A DNA stretch of 64,000 bases from Parabacteroides sp900760525 (GCF_049860805.1 NZ_CP187555.1:2170001-2234000), one strand, 5' to 3'. Shown: positions 8,801-21,823, numbered from the stretch's first letter. Program-made: numbers and translations. The notes: a model not told the origin generated them from the sequence alone.

Positions 8801-9936
8801 AACCTAACGCTACTTGGAATATTCACAACACGCTCCTCAAACCAATACGTGTTCACCAAATCGTCTGTCTGGCAACCTGCAAACATGGGCTGCTTACTCA
8901 TCAATCCCCAAATCGGCCGTGTCATAACTCCATGATCATTTGTATAAGTCAGAAATTCGTCACGTGCCGACTTATCAGGCAATAAAACGGCATTCAACCA
9001 ATAATTGGAACGACAATCTTCCGGTTCGGAAAAGAACTCAATCGGTGTATCCTTGAAAAAAAATTTATACTTTTCAGCAGTTTCACGTTTATTATCTATA
9101 AAACGATCCAAATTCTCCATCTGCGCACAACCTAACGCTGCATTTATATTAGGCATACGATAATTATAACCGATATGGTCATGCATAAATTCCCAACGAT
9201 GAGGAACCTTTGCTTGCGTTGTCAAATGTTTTGCATAATCGCCCAATTCAGCATCCTGAAACAACAACATACCGCCCCCACCAGTCGTAATAGTTTTATT
9301 TCCATTAAAACTTAGCGCACTGATTTTAGCAAAAGTACCAGTATGCCTACCTTTATACAAGCTGCCGATACTTTCAGCAGCATCTTCTATTAACTCGATA
9401 TGATACTGTTCACATATTTGTGCAAGCTCCACTAATCTTGTAGGATGCCCGAACGTATGCATCGGGACACAAGCTTTCACTCTTCTCCCTGTTTCTTTAT
9501 TATAGCAAACTCCATCCTTTATTTCAGCAAATGCTAAAAGCCATTTCCTCAAACTATCGGGAGACAACCCCATCGTTTCCCTATCTACATCAATAAAAAC
9601 GGGATGAGCACCAATATAACTAATTGCATTCGCAGTAGCGACAAATGTCAAAGCCTGAGATATTACTTCATCTTCACGCTCTACCCCCGCTAATAGTAAA
9701 GCCATATGAAGAGCATTTGTACCGTTTACACAAACTACAGCCTTTGCTGCTCCTGTATAATCAGCAACCATCTCCTCAAATCGATCTACAAACTTACCAA
9801 CACTTGAGACAAATGTCGTATCAATGCACTCATTCAGATATTTCTTTTCATTACCTATAAAACAAGGGGCATGAAGAGGAACAAAGTCATCCGAATGATA
9901 TAATCTATGTATAAAATCAACTATAGGCTTATACAT
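8797..9936 (-). CDS. legC: LegC-family PLP aminotransferase
   Basis: A 379-residue DegT/DnrJ/EryC1 aminotransferase. 'VVCVNGTNALHMAL' binds the PLP phosphate, 'LIEDAAESIGS' supplies the Asp that holds the pyridine ring, and 'SFNGNKTITTGGGG' carries the Schiff-base Lys. The N-terminal 'FVPLHAPCFIGNEKKYL' is typical of the LegC subgroup, which aminates the 4-keto sugar produced by LegB to make 4-amino-4,6-dideoxy-GlcNAc. It overlaps legB by 8 bp and the acetyltransferase gene by 4 bp, so the four genes are probably translated as a unit. Confidence 0.88.
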   Translation of the reverse strand: MYKPIVDFIHRLYHSDDFVPLHAPCFIGNEKKYLNECIDTTFVSSVGKFVDRFEEMVADYTGAAKAVVCVNGTNALHMALLLAGVEREDEVISQALTFVATANAISYIGAHPVFIDVDRETMGLSPDSLRKWLLAFAEIKDGVCYNKETGRRVKACVPMHTFGHPTRLVELAQICEQYHIELIEDAAESIGSLYKGRHTGTFAKISALSFNGNKTITTGGGGMLLFQDAELGDYAKHLTTQAKVPHRWEFMHDHIGYNYRMPNINAALGCAQMENLDRFIDNKRETAEKYKFFFKDTPIEFFSEPEDCRSNYWLNAVLLPDKSARDEFLTYTNDHGVMTRPIWGLMSKQPMFAGCQTDDLVNTYWFEERVVNIPSSVRL

Positions 9937-10906
9937 TATATATGTCAGCTTTATATTTTCTCAAATTATCTTTATCTAAAAACCAATTTATCGTTTCTTT
10001 TAGACCTTCTTCCAAAGAATAAGAAGGTTCGTATCCTGTTAAGGATTTTACCTTCGCATTATCTCCCCATAAACGAAAAACTTCAGAGTTCTTAGGACGG
10101 ATACGGGCCTGATCCTCTATGAACTTAACATCTGAATTCATCAGACGAGCTATTAAATTCAAAGTATCACGCATCGAAATTTCATTGTTGCTACAGATGT
10201 TGACTTCTTGTCCTATCGCTGCATCACATTTAGCCAATTCGATAAACCCTTTACAAGTATCTTTCACGAAATTAAAATCACGCGTCGGGGTCAAGTCCCC
10301 TAACTTTATCTCCTTCTTTCCATTTGCTATCTGCGTTATAATGGTTGGAATAATAGCCCGAGCCGATTGACGGGGACCATACGTATTGAACGGTCTAACT
10401 AACACAACCGGCAAAGCAAAAGCATTATAAAAACTCATTGCAATTGCATCCGCTCCAATCTTTGTTGCAGAATAAGGTGATTGCGGTTGTCTGGGATGAT
10501 TTTCGTCAATCGGGACATAACGTGCTGTTCCATACACCTCTGAAGTTGAAGTTACAAGAACTTTCTTCACCCCATTTTCTTTTGCTGCTTGGCAAATATT
10601 CAAAGTCCCTTTTATATTTGTATCCACATAACTGTCCGGAGCAACATAAGAATAAGGAATTGCGATCAATGCTGCCAAATGGAAAATAATCTCAACATCT
10701 TGAGTTATATGCTTGCAGAAATAAGGATCACGAACATCACCTGTCACCACCTCCAATTCAGGATGCTTAACATGATTTAACCACCCCCAATCATTGAAAG
10801 AATTATAATATGAAAGTGCTTTGACTTTATACCCCTGTTCCAATAACATTTCAGTCAAATGAGAACCGATAAAACCATCAGCACCTGTAACCAATACTTT
10901 TTCCAT
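9929..10906 (-). CDS. legB: NAD-dependent 4,6-dehydratase LegB
   Basis: A 325-residue extended short-chain dehydrogenase. It has the NAD-binding motif VTGADGFIGSH at the N-terminus, 'HLAALIAIPYSY', 'TSTSEVYG' and the catalytic Tyr-x3-Lys in 'SPYSATKIGAD'. 'VRPFNTYGPRQSARAIIPT' is characteristic of LegB/GDP-mannose dehydratase relatives. It should convert an NDP-GlcNAc to the 4-keto-6-deoxy sugar, the first committed step of the legionaminic pathway. It is the first sugar gene after the export genes, 3 bp after the Wzz-like gene. Confidence 0.88.
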   Translation of the reverse strand: MEKVLVTGADGFIGSHLTEMLLEQGYKVKALSYYNSFNDWGWLNHVKHPELEVVTGDVRDPYFCKHITQDVEIIFHLAALIAIPYSYVAPDSYVDTNIKGTLNICQAAKENGVKKVLVTSTSEVYGTARYVPIDENHPRQPQSPYSATKIGADAIAMSFYNAFALPVVLVRPFNTYGPRQSARAIIPTIITQIANGKKEIKLGDLTPTRDFNFVKDTCKGFIELAKCDAAIGQEVNICSNNEISMRDTLNLIARLMNSDVKFIEDQARIRPKNSEVFRLWGDNAKVKSLTGYEPSYSLEEGLKETINWFLDKDNLRKYKADIYNV

Positions 10907-10909
10907 ATC

Positions 10910-12511
10910 TTACTTCGTTTCTTTATATTCCTTCTTTAATGCCACAAATTGCTCTTTTCCAAATAAAAATGCAACCGGAACAACCATTGTGAAAATAATC
11001 ATACCGATAAGAGCATATAATTTTCTAGGAGCAATTGATTTCTTCTTAACATATGCGGTCTCAATAATACGTGCTCGATCCTTATTCTCTCCAATAGAAA
11101 GAAGAAAATCTTCCCGCTTCTGCAAAAGGATCAGATAAAGAGCCTGATATATTTCCTGTTGACGGCGAAAGTCGATATATTCTCTCTCTAATGTCGGAAC
11201 AACTCCCATTTTATCCATAATAATTTTTTCTTTTCCTTTTAGATCATCCAAAGTTAAAGTCAAACTTTTTTTAGCATTATCGATAGAAAGAAAAACACTC
11301 TCACGCAATTGATCTACTTGCTTATTCATTTGCCCTATCAACGGATTATCCCCTTTCGTACTTTGCAGAAGTCTTGAACGTTCTAACAACGCTTCATTAT
11401 ATGATAAAACAGATTTAGAAGAATTCTCGCCTTCACCAGAGGCCAGCAAAATAGGAACCAGATTATATTTATTCTGAGGATCGTTCACATATGCATCCAA
11501 CAAATCAACCAAACGAACTTGGGCTTCCAACTCTATGATTTTCATCTGCAGTTCTTTCATCTGGTCAGCATAGAACTGAACGTCGTATTCAATATCCGTC
11601 ATCTTATTTTTGAGTTTGTAACGTTCAATATTAACTTCAACATCCGTTAGATCGGCTACAACTGCATTTAAACGCTCATCTAGGAATTGAACGCTTTTTC
11701 TACCTTCAGCTTTTTTTATGGAGTCTTCTTGCGAATTATAAACATCCACTAATGTCCTTAACAAATCCAGTCCTCTCTTTTTTTCGTAATCAGTACATGA
11801 AATCTCCACCACATTTGCATTTTTCGCAAATTCATCAAACAATAATGATTCGGACAAATCTTGTGCGACCCATATAGACGGAGCTATTTCAAGCTTTAAG
11901 GATAAAGGCTTTATCTCTTCTTTCCTAAATGACAAAACGAAAGTTCCTTCTTCCAATTTTATTTCCGCCGGTAAAGACTTAAATTCAAAATACTTCTTGC
12001 CATCCTCTTTTTTAGCTACTACTTTAACTCTCCCTGTCTTATCTATATCAACATTAAATGCTATAGGAGATTCCAGACTCTTTTGTGTTACCGAATCAGT
12101 AGACAATAATAAAGGAGCATCTTCATACATTTTATATTTATAAGCATTAGGCTTATAGTAAACGATATTCAGACCTAACTTCAAAACAACCTCATTCAAA
12201 GTAGTCGTAGACATCAGCTTTGCCAATTCGTCATCCATATTAAAACTACCGCCGCTAATGCCTCCTAAGCCAAACGTCTTCATCAATCCCGAAGCATCAC
12301 CGATATTCAATCCCGAGCTTGAAGTCCCTTTATCTTCCAACAACAATATCTTTGTCATCATTTCATAAGTACGGGGAACCAAAATCAAATATAATAGAGC
12401 TGGGATTAACGAAAAAATGCCTGCTACTAAAAAACATCGCCAGTGACAAAAATAATAAATGATAATCTTTTTCAGATTAATTACCTCATTATCTTGCTGA
12501 ATAGATTCCAT
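10910..12511 (-). CDS. Chain-length determinant / polysaccharide co-polymerase (Wzz, GNVR)
   Basis: A 533-residue inner-membrane protein. One membrane helix lies near residues 24-46 ('CFLVAGIFSLIPALLYLIL') and a second near 500-520. Between them is a long periplasmic region with heptad-rich coiled coil (~275-450) and the 'PTLEREYIDFRRQQEIYQALYLILLQKRE' region, which is the GNVR domain of Wzz/exopolysaccharide transport proteins. There is no C-terminal tyrosine kinase domain. These proteins set chain length and bridge the polymerase to the outer-membrane exporter. It lies 9 bp after the Wza-like gene. Confidence 0.85.
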   Translation of the reverse strand: MESIQQDNEVINLKKIIIYYFCHWRCFLVAGIFSLIPALLYLILVPRTYEMMTKILLLEDKGTSSSGLNIGDASGLMKTFGLGGISGGSFNMDDELAKLMSTTTLNEVVLKLGLNIVYYKPNAYKYKMYEDAPLLLSTDSVTQKSLESPIAFNVDIDKTGRVKVVAKKEDGKKYFEFKSLPAEIKLEEGTFVLSFRKEEIKPLSLKLEIAPSIWVAQDLSESLLFDEFAKNANVVEISCTDYEKKRGLDLLRTLVDVYNSQEDSIKKAEGRKSVQFLDERLNAVVADLTDVEVNIERYKLKNKMTDIEYDVQFYADQMKELQMKIIELEAQVRLVDLLDAYVNDPQNKYNLVPILLASGEGENSSKSVLSYNEALLERSRLLQSTKGDNPLIGQMNKQVDQLRESVFLSIDNAKKSLTLTLDDLKGKEKIIMDKMGVVPTLEREYIDFRRQQEIYQALYLILLQKREDFLLSIGENKDRARIIETAYVKKKSIAPRKLYALIGMIIFTMVVPVAFLFGKEQFVALKKEYKETK

Positions 12512-12520
12512 ATGTAATTA

Positions 12521-13333
12521 TTATTTATTTAAATTAACAATTGTAATAACCATACTTGTGATAATGGAGAGAGAACTTATCACTGTAGTCAGCAATGACA
12601 TCGTAAAAGAACGGTCCGCACTAGTTCGGGAACGCTGTTTATTCTTTATCGGTTCAGCATAAACAATATCATTTTGTTGCAAATAAAAATAGGGAGATGC
12701 AAATATTGCTGGATCAGTTAAATCCAAACGATGACTTTCTTTTATTCCATTATTGTCACGAATCACCAGAATATTTTTCCGATTAGCAGTCAACTGCAAA
12801 TCTCCACCTAATCCTATAGCTTCCAATATAGATATCCTATCATTCTTTATCGTATATGCACCTGGACGCGAGATATCTCCCATTAGTGTTATTTTAAAAT
12901 TTAGCAACTGTACATTTACCAACGGGTTTTCCACATATTTGGAAATCATTTCTTCCATTTTATTGGCTAGCTCCTGTCTCGTCAGACCAGCGGCATGTAT
13001 CTTACCCAAAACTGGGAAATTTATATTTCCTTCCTGGTCTACCAAATATGTATATAAGTTTTGAGATGCTATGATTGGCTGTTCCCCTTGTGGAGTGGCC
13101 GAATATGCATATACCGGAGGATTAAAGGGGGTAACAGCTGCAGGATCCCATGCTGTCACATTAATCGATAAAAGATCATCATTCGTTATTTTAGTCGTAT
13201 ATGATTGACTCATTTTCGCCAATTGTTCTGGTGTCAGAGCATCTATACCTTGAAAATAAACCACATCTTTTGGTGCCGAACACGCACACATCAATCCACA
13301 AAAAAGGGCAAACAAATAATATTTCAATCTCAT
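12521..13333 (-). CDS. Polysaccharide export lipoprotein (Wza-like, SLBB)
   Basis: I place the start at ATG 13333-13331, giving about 270 residues. The first residues, MRLKYYLFALFCGLMCACSAP, are a lipoprotein signal with the lipobox Cys. A longer frame reaches 13396, but the promoter -7 box at 13366-13373 lies inside that extension, so it cannot be translated from this promoter. The mature protein has a Poly_export domain ('NDDLLSINVTAWDPAAV'), then an SLBB domain ('ITLMGDISRPGAYTI') and a C-terminal hydrophobic helix ('TTVISSLSIITSMVITIV'). Wza-like proteins form the outer-membrane channel for capsule. It is the first gene of the operon. Confidence 0.88.
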   Translation of the reverse strand: MRLKYYLFALFCGLMCACSAPKDVVYFQGIDALTPEQLAKMSQSYTTKITNDDLLSINVTAWDPAAVTPFNPPVYAYSATPQGEQPIIASQNLYTYLVDQEGNINFPVLGKIHAAGLTRQELANKMEEMISKYVENPLVNVQLLNFKITLMGDISRPGAYTIKNDRISILEAIGLGGDLQLTANRKNILVIRDNNGIKESHRLDLTDPAIFASPYFYLQQNDIVYAEPIKNKQRSRTSADRSFTMSLLTTVISSLSIITSMVITIVNLNK

Positions 13334-13365
13334 GCTATTAATAAGTATTTCAAAAATTAGAACTG

Positions 13366-13373
13366 CAAAGATA
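13366..13373 (-). promoter_or_regulatory. Bacteroidetes promoter -7 box of the capsule operon
   Basis: The minus strand reads TATCTTTG, a match to the TAnnTTTG -7 consensus of the Bacteroidetes primary sigma factor. It lies about 33 bases before the ATG at 13333, so transcription should begin near 13358. It supports the short start of the Wza-like gene. I see no invertible flanking repeats of the kind that phase-vary capsule promoters in Bacteroides. Confidence 0.7.
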
Positions 13374-13497
13374 CAACTTTCATAGGAGCCGTCCATCTAA
13401 AAACTCCTTATAAAAACTATTACATCTATAACGATGCAAAAAATAATATATTGCTGCTTAGAAAATAAAAAATATAGGATATTAACCCATTTTCCCG

Positions 13498-13505
13498 TAC
13501 TTTTG
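13498..13505 (+). promoter_or_regulatory. Promoter -7 box of the S1-domain gene
   Basis: The plus strand reads TACTTTTG, matching TAnnTTTG, 19 bases before the ATG at 13525. The leader is therefore very short. It is divergent from the capsule promoter, with about 125 bp between the two -7 boxes. Confidence 0.65.
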
Positions 13506-13524
13506 TCAGAAAACAAATAGAATC

Positions 13525-14364
13525 ATGGTAGAAATAGGAAAATATAATAAACTAAAGATCGTAAAAGATCTGGACTTTGGAGTTTATCTGGATGGTGGGG
13601 ATGGGCTGGAGATACTTTTGCCAGCCCGTTATGTACCCAAAAATGTAAAACCAGGAGATGAAGTCGAGGTTTTTATTTATCATGACAATGAAGGAAGGTT
13701 GATTGCAACAACGGCCAAGCCACTTGCGCAAGTAGGAGAATTTCAGTTTATGGAAGTGAAATCGGTTAATAACACTGGTGCTTTTCTGGAATGGGGATTG
13801 ATGAAAGATTTACTGGTTCCTTTTAAAGAACAAAAAATGCCAATGCGGGAAGGAAAATGGTATCTGGTATATGTGCATGTAGATCATGTTACCGGGCGTA
13901 TAGTTGCCTCCGCAAGAATTGATAAATATCTGGACAATGTTGTACCGGATTATTCCTTTAATCAGGAAGTAGATTTGCTGGTCGCAGAGGATACAGAAAT
14001 AGGATATAAAGTAATTATCAACAATACTCATTGGGGGCTGGTTTATCACAGTGAAGTTTTTCAACGCCTGGAAAAAGGAGAACATCTAAAAGGATACATC
14101 AAAGAAGTTAGGGAAGACGAGAAGATAGATGTCAGCCTCACTCCTTTAGGATATCAAAAGGTCGAAGGTATTGCCAAGACTATCCTGGATTCGCTAAAAG
14201 CTCAAGGAGGATACGTTGCCGTTCATGATAAAAGCGAACCGGAACTTATTTATTCTCTATTTCGCTGTAGTAAAAAAGCATTCAAACAGGCCATAGGAGC
14301 TCTTTACAAACAAAAAATAATCGATATCGAAGCTGAAGGAATCCGATTAATCAATAAAGGCTAA
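13525..14364 (+). CDS. S1-like RNA-binding protein, CvfB/YitL family
   Basis: A 279-residue protein of usual family length. Several S1-like OB-fold domains can be followed: about 1-65 ('FGVYLDGGDGLEILLPARYVP'), 70-140 ('NTGAFLEWGLMKDLLVPF'), and 145-210 ('WGLVYHSEVFQ'). A C-terminal winged-helix segment (about 225-279, 'YSLFRCSKKAFKQAIGALYKQKII') completes the CvfB layout. CvfB proteins bind RNA and influence virulence gene expression in Staphylococcus; the role in Bacteroidales is not established. The gene stands alone, divergent from the capsule operon. Confidence 0.88.
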   Translation: MVEIGKYNKLKIVKDLDFGVYLDGGDGLEILLPARYVPKNVKPGDEVEVFIYHDNEGRLIATTAKPLAQVGEFQFMEVKSVNNTGAFLEWGLMKDLLVPFKEQKMPMREGKWYLVYVHVDHVTGRIVASARIDKYLDNVVPDYSFNQEVDLLVAEDTEIGYKVIINNTHWGLVYHSEVFQRLEKGEHLKGYIKEVREDEKIDVSLTPLGYQKVEGIAKTILDSLKAQGGYVAVHDKSEPELIYSLFRCSKKAFKQAIGALYKQKIIDIEAEGIRLINKG

Positions 14365-14380
14365 CCAAGATTTTCCCACT

Positions 14381-14470
14381 ACACGGTAAGATGTATCATC
14401 TTACACCAATAACACGATACATCCTATCCGTGTAAGATGATACATCTTCCGCGTGAAGATGACAGGTCTT
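14381..14470. repeat. Imperfect ~22-bp tandem array with palindromic units
   Basis: After the S1 gene stop, related units containing gatg(t/a)(a/t)catctt recur at about 14390, 14413, 14436 and 14458 (spacing 23, 23 and 22). Single units are near palindromes, so the RNA could fold and may serve as the 3' end of the S1 transcript. Two other intergenic regions of this window carry arrays with the same period but different sequence. Confidence 0.5.
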
Positions 14471-14576
14471 CCAGGAAAGTTTACAGCACATTTATATCTA
14501 TTTATAATGTAGGGAAGAGTAATAGTTACCGGTTAGCGAACAATTCCTAAACAGATAATCTGTATATTTAAGGCTT

Positions 14577-14848
14577 GCAATTTTAAATTCATAAATAAAT
14601 TGATTTTAATTTGTTTATTCCAATTAATTAGCCGTCCTTTGTAACATTATAGAGAGAAGAGAACAAAATTAAAGATCTTCTCCACATTTGACCAAAGCCT
14701 GACTATAATTTGTAATGATTAAGTGGTGGGTAAGAGCGGGCGTTCAGATTTAAGTGAAGAAAACTTCATTTTAGATCTGTCAATTTGACCAAAACGATAA
14801 CTATGAAGTTAGGGGCTGTCTAGCATGTCTATGACAGTCCCTTTTTTA
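14577..14848 (+). repeat. Copy 1 of a three-copy intergenic repeat; possible small RNA
   Basis: This block of about 235 bp recurs inverted at 15245-15540 and 16057-16345. In the plus direction it holds a TTTG box, a 20-bp spacer and GTCCTTTG at 14634-14641 (one step off TAnnTTTG), the same spacing as the rRNA promoter. A hairpin (TGAAG-AAAA-CTTCA) follows, then a strong intrinsic terminator at 14812-14848. No open frame of note lies between. A ~200-nt RNA from about 14648 is inferred. A MITE-like element is the alternative. Confidence 0.5.
14812..14848 (+). terminator. Intrinsic terminator of repeat copy 1
   Basis: Stem GGGGCTGTC / GACAGTCCC with a 12-base loop, followed directly by six T. 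It replaces the differently sequenced terminator stem found at the same place in copies 2 and 3. Confidence 0.7.
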
Positions 14849-15244
14849 TGTTTAAATTCATACTCTCTACGAGGTTGTTCTCTAATGCTTAATTTTCAGA
14901 GACTTTAAAACACTTATAAGATAGCCCTTTTTAATATGTAAATATCATTACTCATATAATAAACTCCCTATAGGGTTTATATTCAAAGGAAGCCTTTACT
15001 CCATAGAGGTTGCAGCTTTTCAAAAAGAGATGTATGGTCACATTCCCTGTTAAAAGAGTATGTTCATGTTTGCCGAGAAAGTATTACAGACCAAATGTTC
15101 GGTGAGAAGCTCTTTCTTTTCAGACTCACAATAAATTTCGGGTAAATTCAAATAGCACCTGAACATTACAACATTTTTTCCAGAATAAATAACGGTTGGA
15201 AAATATTTTCATATGAATTCTTATTATGTGGAAAATGGATTAAT

Positions 15245-15540
15245 ATAATAAAAGCGGGAGATAGAAAATTTCTATACTCCCGCCAACCTCATAGTTATCG
15301 TTTTAATTAGATTAATAGACTTAAAATGAAGTTTTCTTCACTTAAATCTCTGCCCGCTCTTACCCACCTCTTAATCATTACAAATCATAGTCTGGCTTTG
15401 GTCAAATGTGGAGAAGATCTTTAAATTTATTACCTTCCCTCTATGATGTTACAAAGAACGACTATTTAATTGGGATAAACAAATTAAAATCAATTTATTT
15501 TTTAATATTCGAATTTAAGATTATTAAACCCTGAAAATAT
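15245..15540 (-). repeat. Copy 2 of the three-copy intergenic repeat; possible small RNA
   Basis: Inverted relative to copy 1 and direct relative to copy 3. On the minus strand the promoter-like GTTCTTTG lies at 15459-15452. The same conserved body with the TGAAG/CTTCA hairpin follows, and the block ends in a terminator stem GCGGGAG...CTCCCGC (15254-15283) followed by T-rich sequence. Homology with copy 3 continues a little past the terminator (attcttattatgtggaaaatg at 15218, split by small changes). Confidence 0.5.
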
Positions 15541-15589
15541 TTGGATTCCACTGGCTCATACCGAAAAACAAAGAAGAAGTTTTTAGCAG

Positions 15590-16018
15590 CAGGAAAACAA
15601 AGGCAGCTTTCTATTGGACGCCATGTCCAATGTTATCTCACGAACCTGAAAGCGATGACGACGAGAAAGTAGTAAGAGGACTTCAGATACTTTTTCAGCA
15701 CATATCTCTTTGATCTAGGCTATGATGACTGTCTCGCTTACCCTTTGCCTCTTTATTGATTAAAATCGTATAAAGATCACCAGAAGAGAGAGAGGTTCCA
15801 TCCATACCTACATAGTATCCTATATTGTTCTCGAATAGAAACCAATACTCTGCAAGTGGAAGTCGATTCCAACCCCTAAAATCACTCAGACGGTTTTTGT
15901 ATTGAGCCTCCAGTTTACTATTCATACCATAGTGATCTGCCAGTGAACTAATGCGCATTAGTGCGAGAGTCCATCTAATGCTTAAAAAAGACGTAGATTC
16001 CGGTATGGGCCGGAACAC
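15590..16018 (-). pseudogene. Decayed ISAon1-type DDE transposase
   Basis: The minus frame from 16018 encodes a fragment with 'EYWFLFENNIGYYVGMDGTSLSSGDLYTILINKEAKGK', whose 'DGTSLSSGDLYTI' core matches the 'DETSLSxGELYTI' motif of ISAon1-family transposases, including the first catalytic Asp. Near 15735 the reading moves to another frame, meets a TAG, and then continues as 'AEKVSEVLLLLSRRHRFQVREITLDMASN', which carries the next motif with its catalytic Asp. The rest is lost. So the gene has at least one frameshift, one stop and a missing C-terminus. Copies 2 and 3 of the intergenic repeat flank it as direct repeats. Confidence 0.7.
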
Positions 16019-16056
16019 TTTCAGGTTGATTCTTATTATGTGGAAAATGAATTAAT

Positions 16057-16345
16057 ATAATAAAAGCGGGAGATAGAAAATTTCTATACTCCCGCCAACT
16101 TCATAGTTATCGTTTTGACTAAATTAACAGACTTAAAATGAAGTTCTCTTCACTTAAATCTGAAGGCCCGCTCTTACCCACCTCTTAATCATTACAAATC
16201 ATAGTCTGACTTTGGTCAAATGTGGAGAAGATCTTTAATTTTATTTTCTTCCCTCTATGATGTTACAAAGGACGACTATTTAATTGGGATAAACAAATTA
16301 AAATCAATTTATTTTTCAATATTCGAAATTAAGATTGTTAACTCC
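16057..16345 (-). repeat. Copy 3 of the three-copy intergenic repeat; possible small RNA
   Basis: Direct repeat of copy 2, with scattered point differences only. The promoter-like GTCCTTTG is at 16273-16266 on the minus strand and the terminator stem GCGGGAG...CTCCCGC at 16066-16095. It lies about 50 bp beyond the rRNA terminator. A transcript of about 200 nt from 16259 to 16057 is inferred. Confidence 0.5.
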
Positions 16346-16394
16346 TGAAATATATTGATCGGTGGTTCTTCTGTTCCACCGACCTTCTTAAACG

Positions 16395-16428
16395 AAGAAA
16401 GCCGACCCAAAACTGGATCGGCTTTCTT
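16395..16428 (-). terminator. rRNA operon terminator
   Basis: The minus strand reads AAGAAAGCCGA, a short loop, then TCGGCTTTCTT and T-rich sequence just after the 5S gene. The stem is strong and lies where the operon must end. Confidence 0.8.
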
Positions 16429-16437
16429 GCTCTAAAA

Positions 16438-16546
<109 letters not shown>

Positions 16547-16657
16547 TATCTTTTTTTCTTATATATTAAGATTTTTGACTGGACAACCCCAAGGATTTGT
16601 CTTGTAACTCTTATGTTCTTTTCAAGCATACTGCCTATATAGCAACCCTTACATGAT

Positions 16658-19535
<2,878 letters not shown>

Positions 19536-19714
19536 ACTGACACTTGACGGATTCGCAATTTTGCAATTACTTATCCATCGCGCGTCGGATTGATATATCT
19601 TCAGTTTGCTCTTATTTATTCGTTACTTAACTTTTTTGAAGTTGTCCAATACGTCAAAGATCTTTTGTTTAATGAATAATTAATAATTAACAATTAAAAA
19701 CCACTCATCTTATG

Positions 19715-19788
19715 TGGAGAATAACGGATTCGAACCGTTGACCCTCTGCGTGCAAGGCAGATGCTCTAGCCAGCTGAGCTAATCCCCC
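19715..19788 (-). tRNA. tRNA-Ala (anticodon TGC)
   Basis: 74 nt in the 16S-23S spacer. The minus strand starts GGGGGATTAGCTCAG, the anticodon loop is CTTGCAC (anticodon TGC), and the T arm is CGGTTCGAATCCG. Acceptor arms GGGGGAT/ATTCTCC pair with two G-T wobbles. The full CCA is not encoded (ACA follows). Confidence 0.95.
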
Positions 19789-19799
19789 GTTTGTCATTT

Positions 19800-19876
19800 T
19801 GGTAGTCCCAGGCAGAGTTGAACTGCCGACCTCTACATTATCAGTGTAGCGCTCTAACCAACTGAGCTATAGGACT
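19800..19876 (-). tRNA. tRNA-Ile (anticodon GAT)
   Basis: 77 nt including an encoded CCA. Acceptor AGTCCTA pairs with TGGGACT, D arm GCTCAGTTGGTTAGAGC, anticodon loop CTGATAA (anticodon GAT) and T arm GGCAGTTCAACTCTGCC. With tRNA-Ala it forms the usual Ile-Ala spacer pair of bacterial rRNA operons. Confidence 0.95.
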
Positions 19877-20032
19877 GTCAACTGTTGTGTTGCCTGAGAG
19901 TTTCTCATCTCAGCTTCATCTTTCTCTTTACTGGTTGTCCAGTTTTAAGATCATATATGAATACATATTCAACCGTAGTACACGAGAACTACATACTTGT
20001 CATTCTCCTACTTTAACCAGATTCAAGCTCCA

Positions 20033-21560
<1,528 letters not shown>

Positions 21561-21709
21561 TAAATTGTTTTATATCTTCGCTCAGAATCTCGTTATTTTA
21601 TTGTAGTTCCTTGACGGTATGTTTAGTATTTCTACTACGTCTCTTGTACTACTTGTTGATATGTAAATCTTTCAAAGAACTTGTCGCTTTCGTTTTGCGA
21701 ACGTGGATG

Positions 21710-21717
21710 CAAAGATA
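21710..21717 (-). promoter_or_regulatory. rRNA promoter P2, -7 box
   Basis: The minus strand reads TATCTTTG (TAnnTTTG) about 150 bp before the 16S gene, with a TTTG about 21 bases upstream as a -33 candidate. The rest of the 540-bp gap between rpoD and 16S is leader and promoter DNA without a gene. Confidence 0.7.
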
Positions 21718-21815
21718 ATAACTTTTTATTTTAACTTCCAAATTTTATCAGAACTTTTTTCAAAAGTTTTTTGTTTCATCATTTAAACACCAGCGTTCTC
21801 TCTCGAATGCGGATG

Positions 21816-21823
21816 CAAAAGTA
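21816..21823 (-). promoter_or_regulatory. rRNA promoter P1, -7 box
   Basis: The minus strand reads TACTTTTG, preceded by TTTG with a 20-base spacer, an excellent match to the Bacteroidetes -33/-7 promoter. It is about 106 bp upstream of P2, and both are followed by the same 'GCATCC' start region. Tandem promoters are usual for rRNA operons. Confidence 0.75.

Noticed and set aside
13334..13396. N-terminal extension of the Wza-like gene
   Set aside because: The promoter octamer lies within it, and the lipoprotein signal starts at the internal ATG (13333).
13366..13505. Invertible capsule promoter
   Set aside because: I looked for inverted repeats bounding the capsule promoter, as in phase-variable Bacteroides capsules, and found none.
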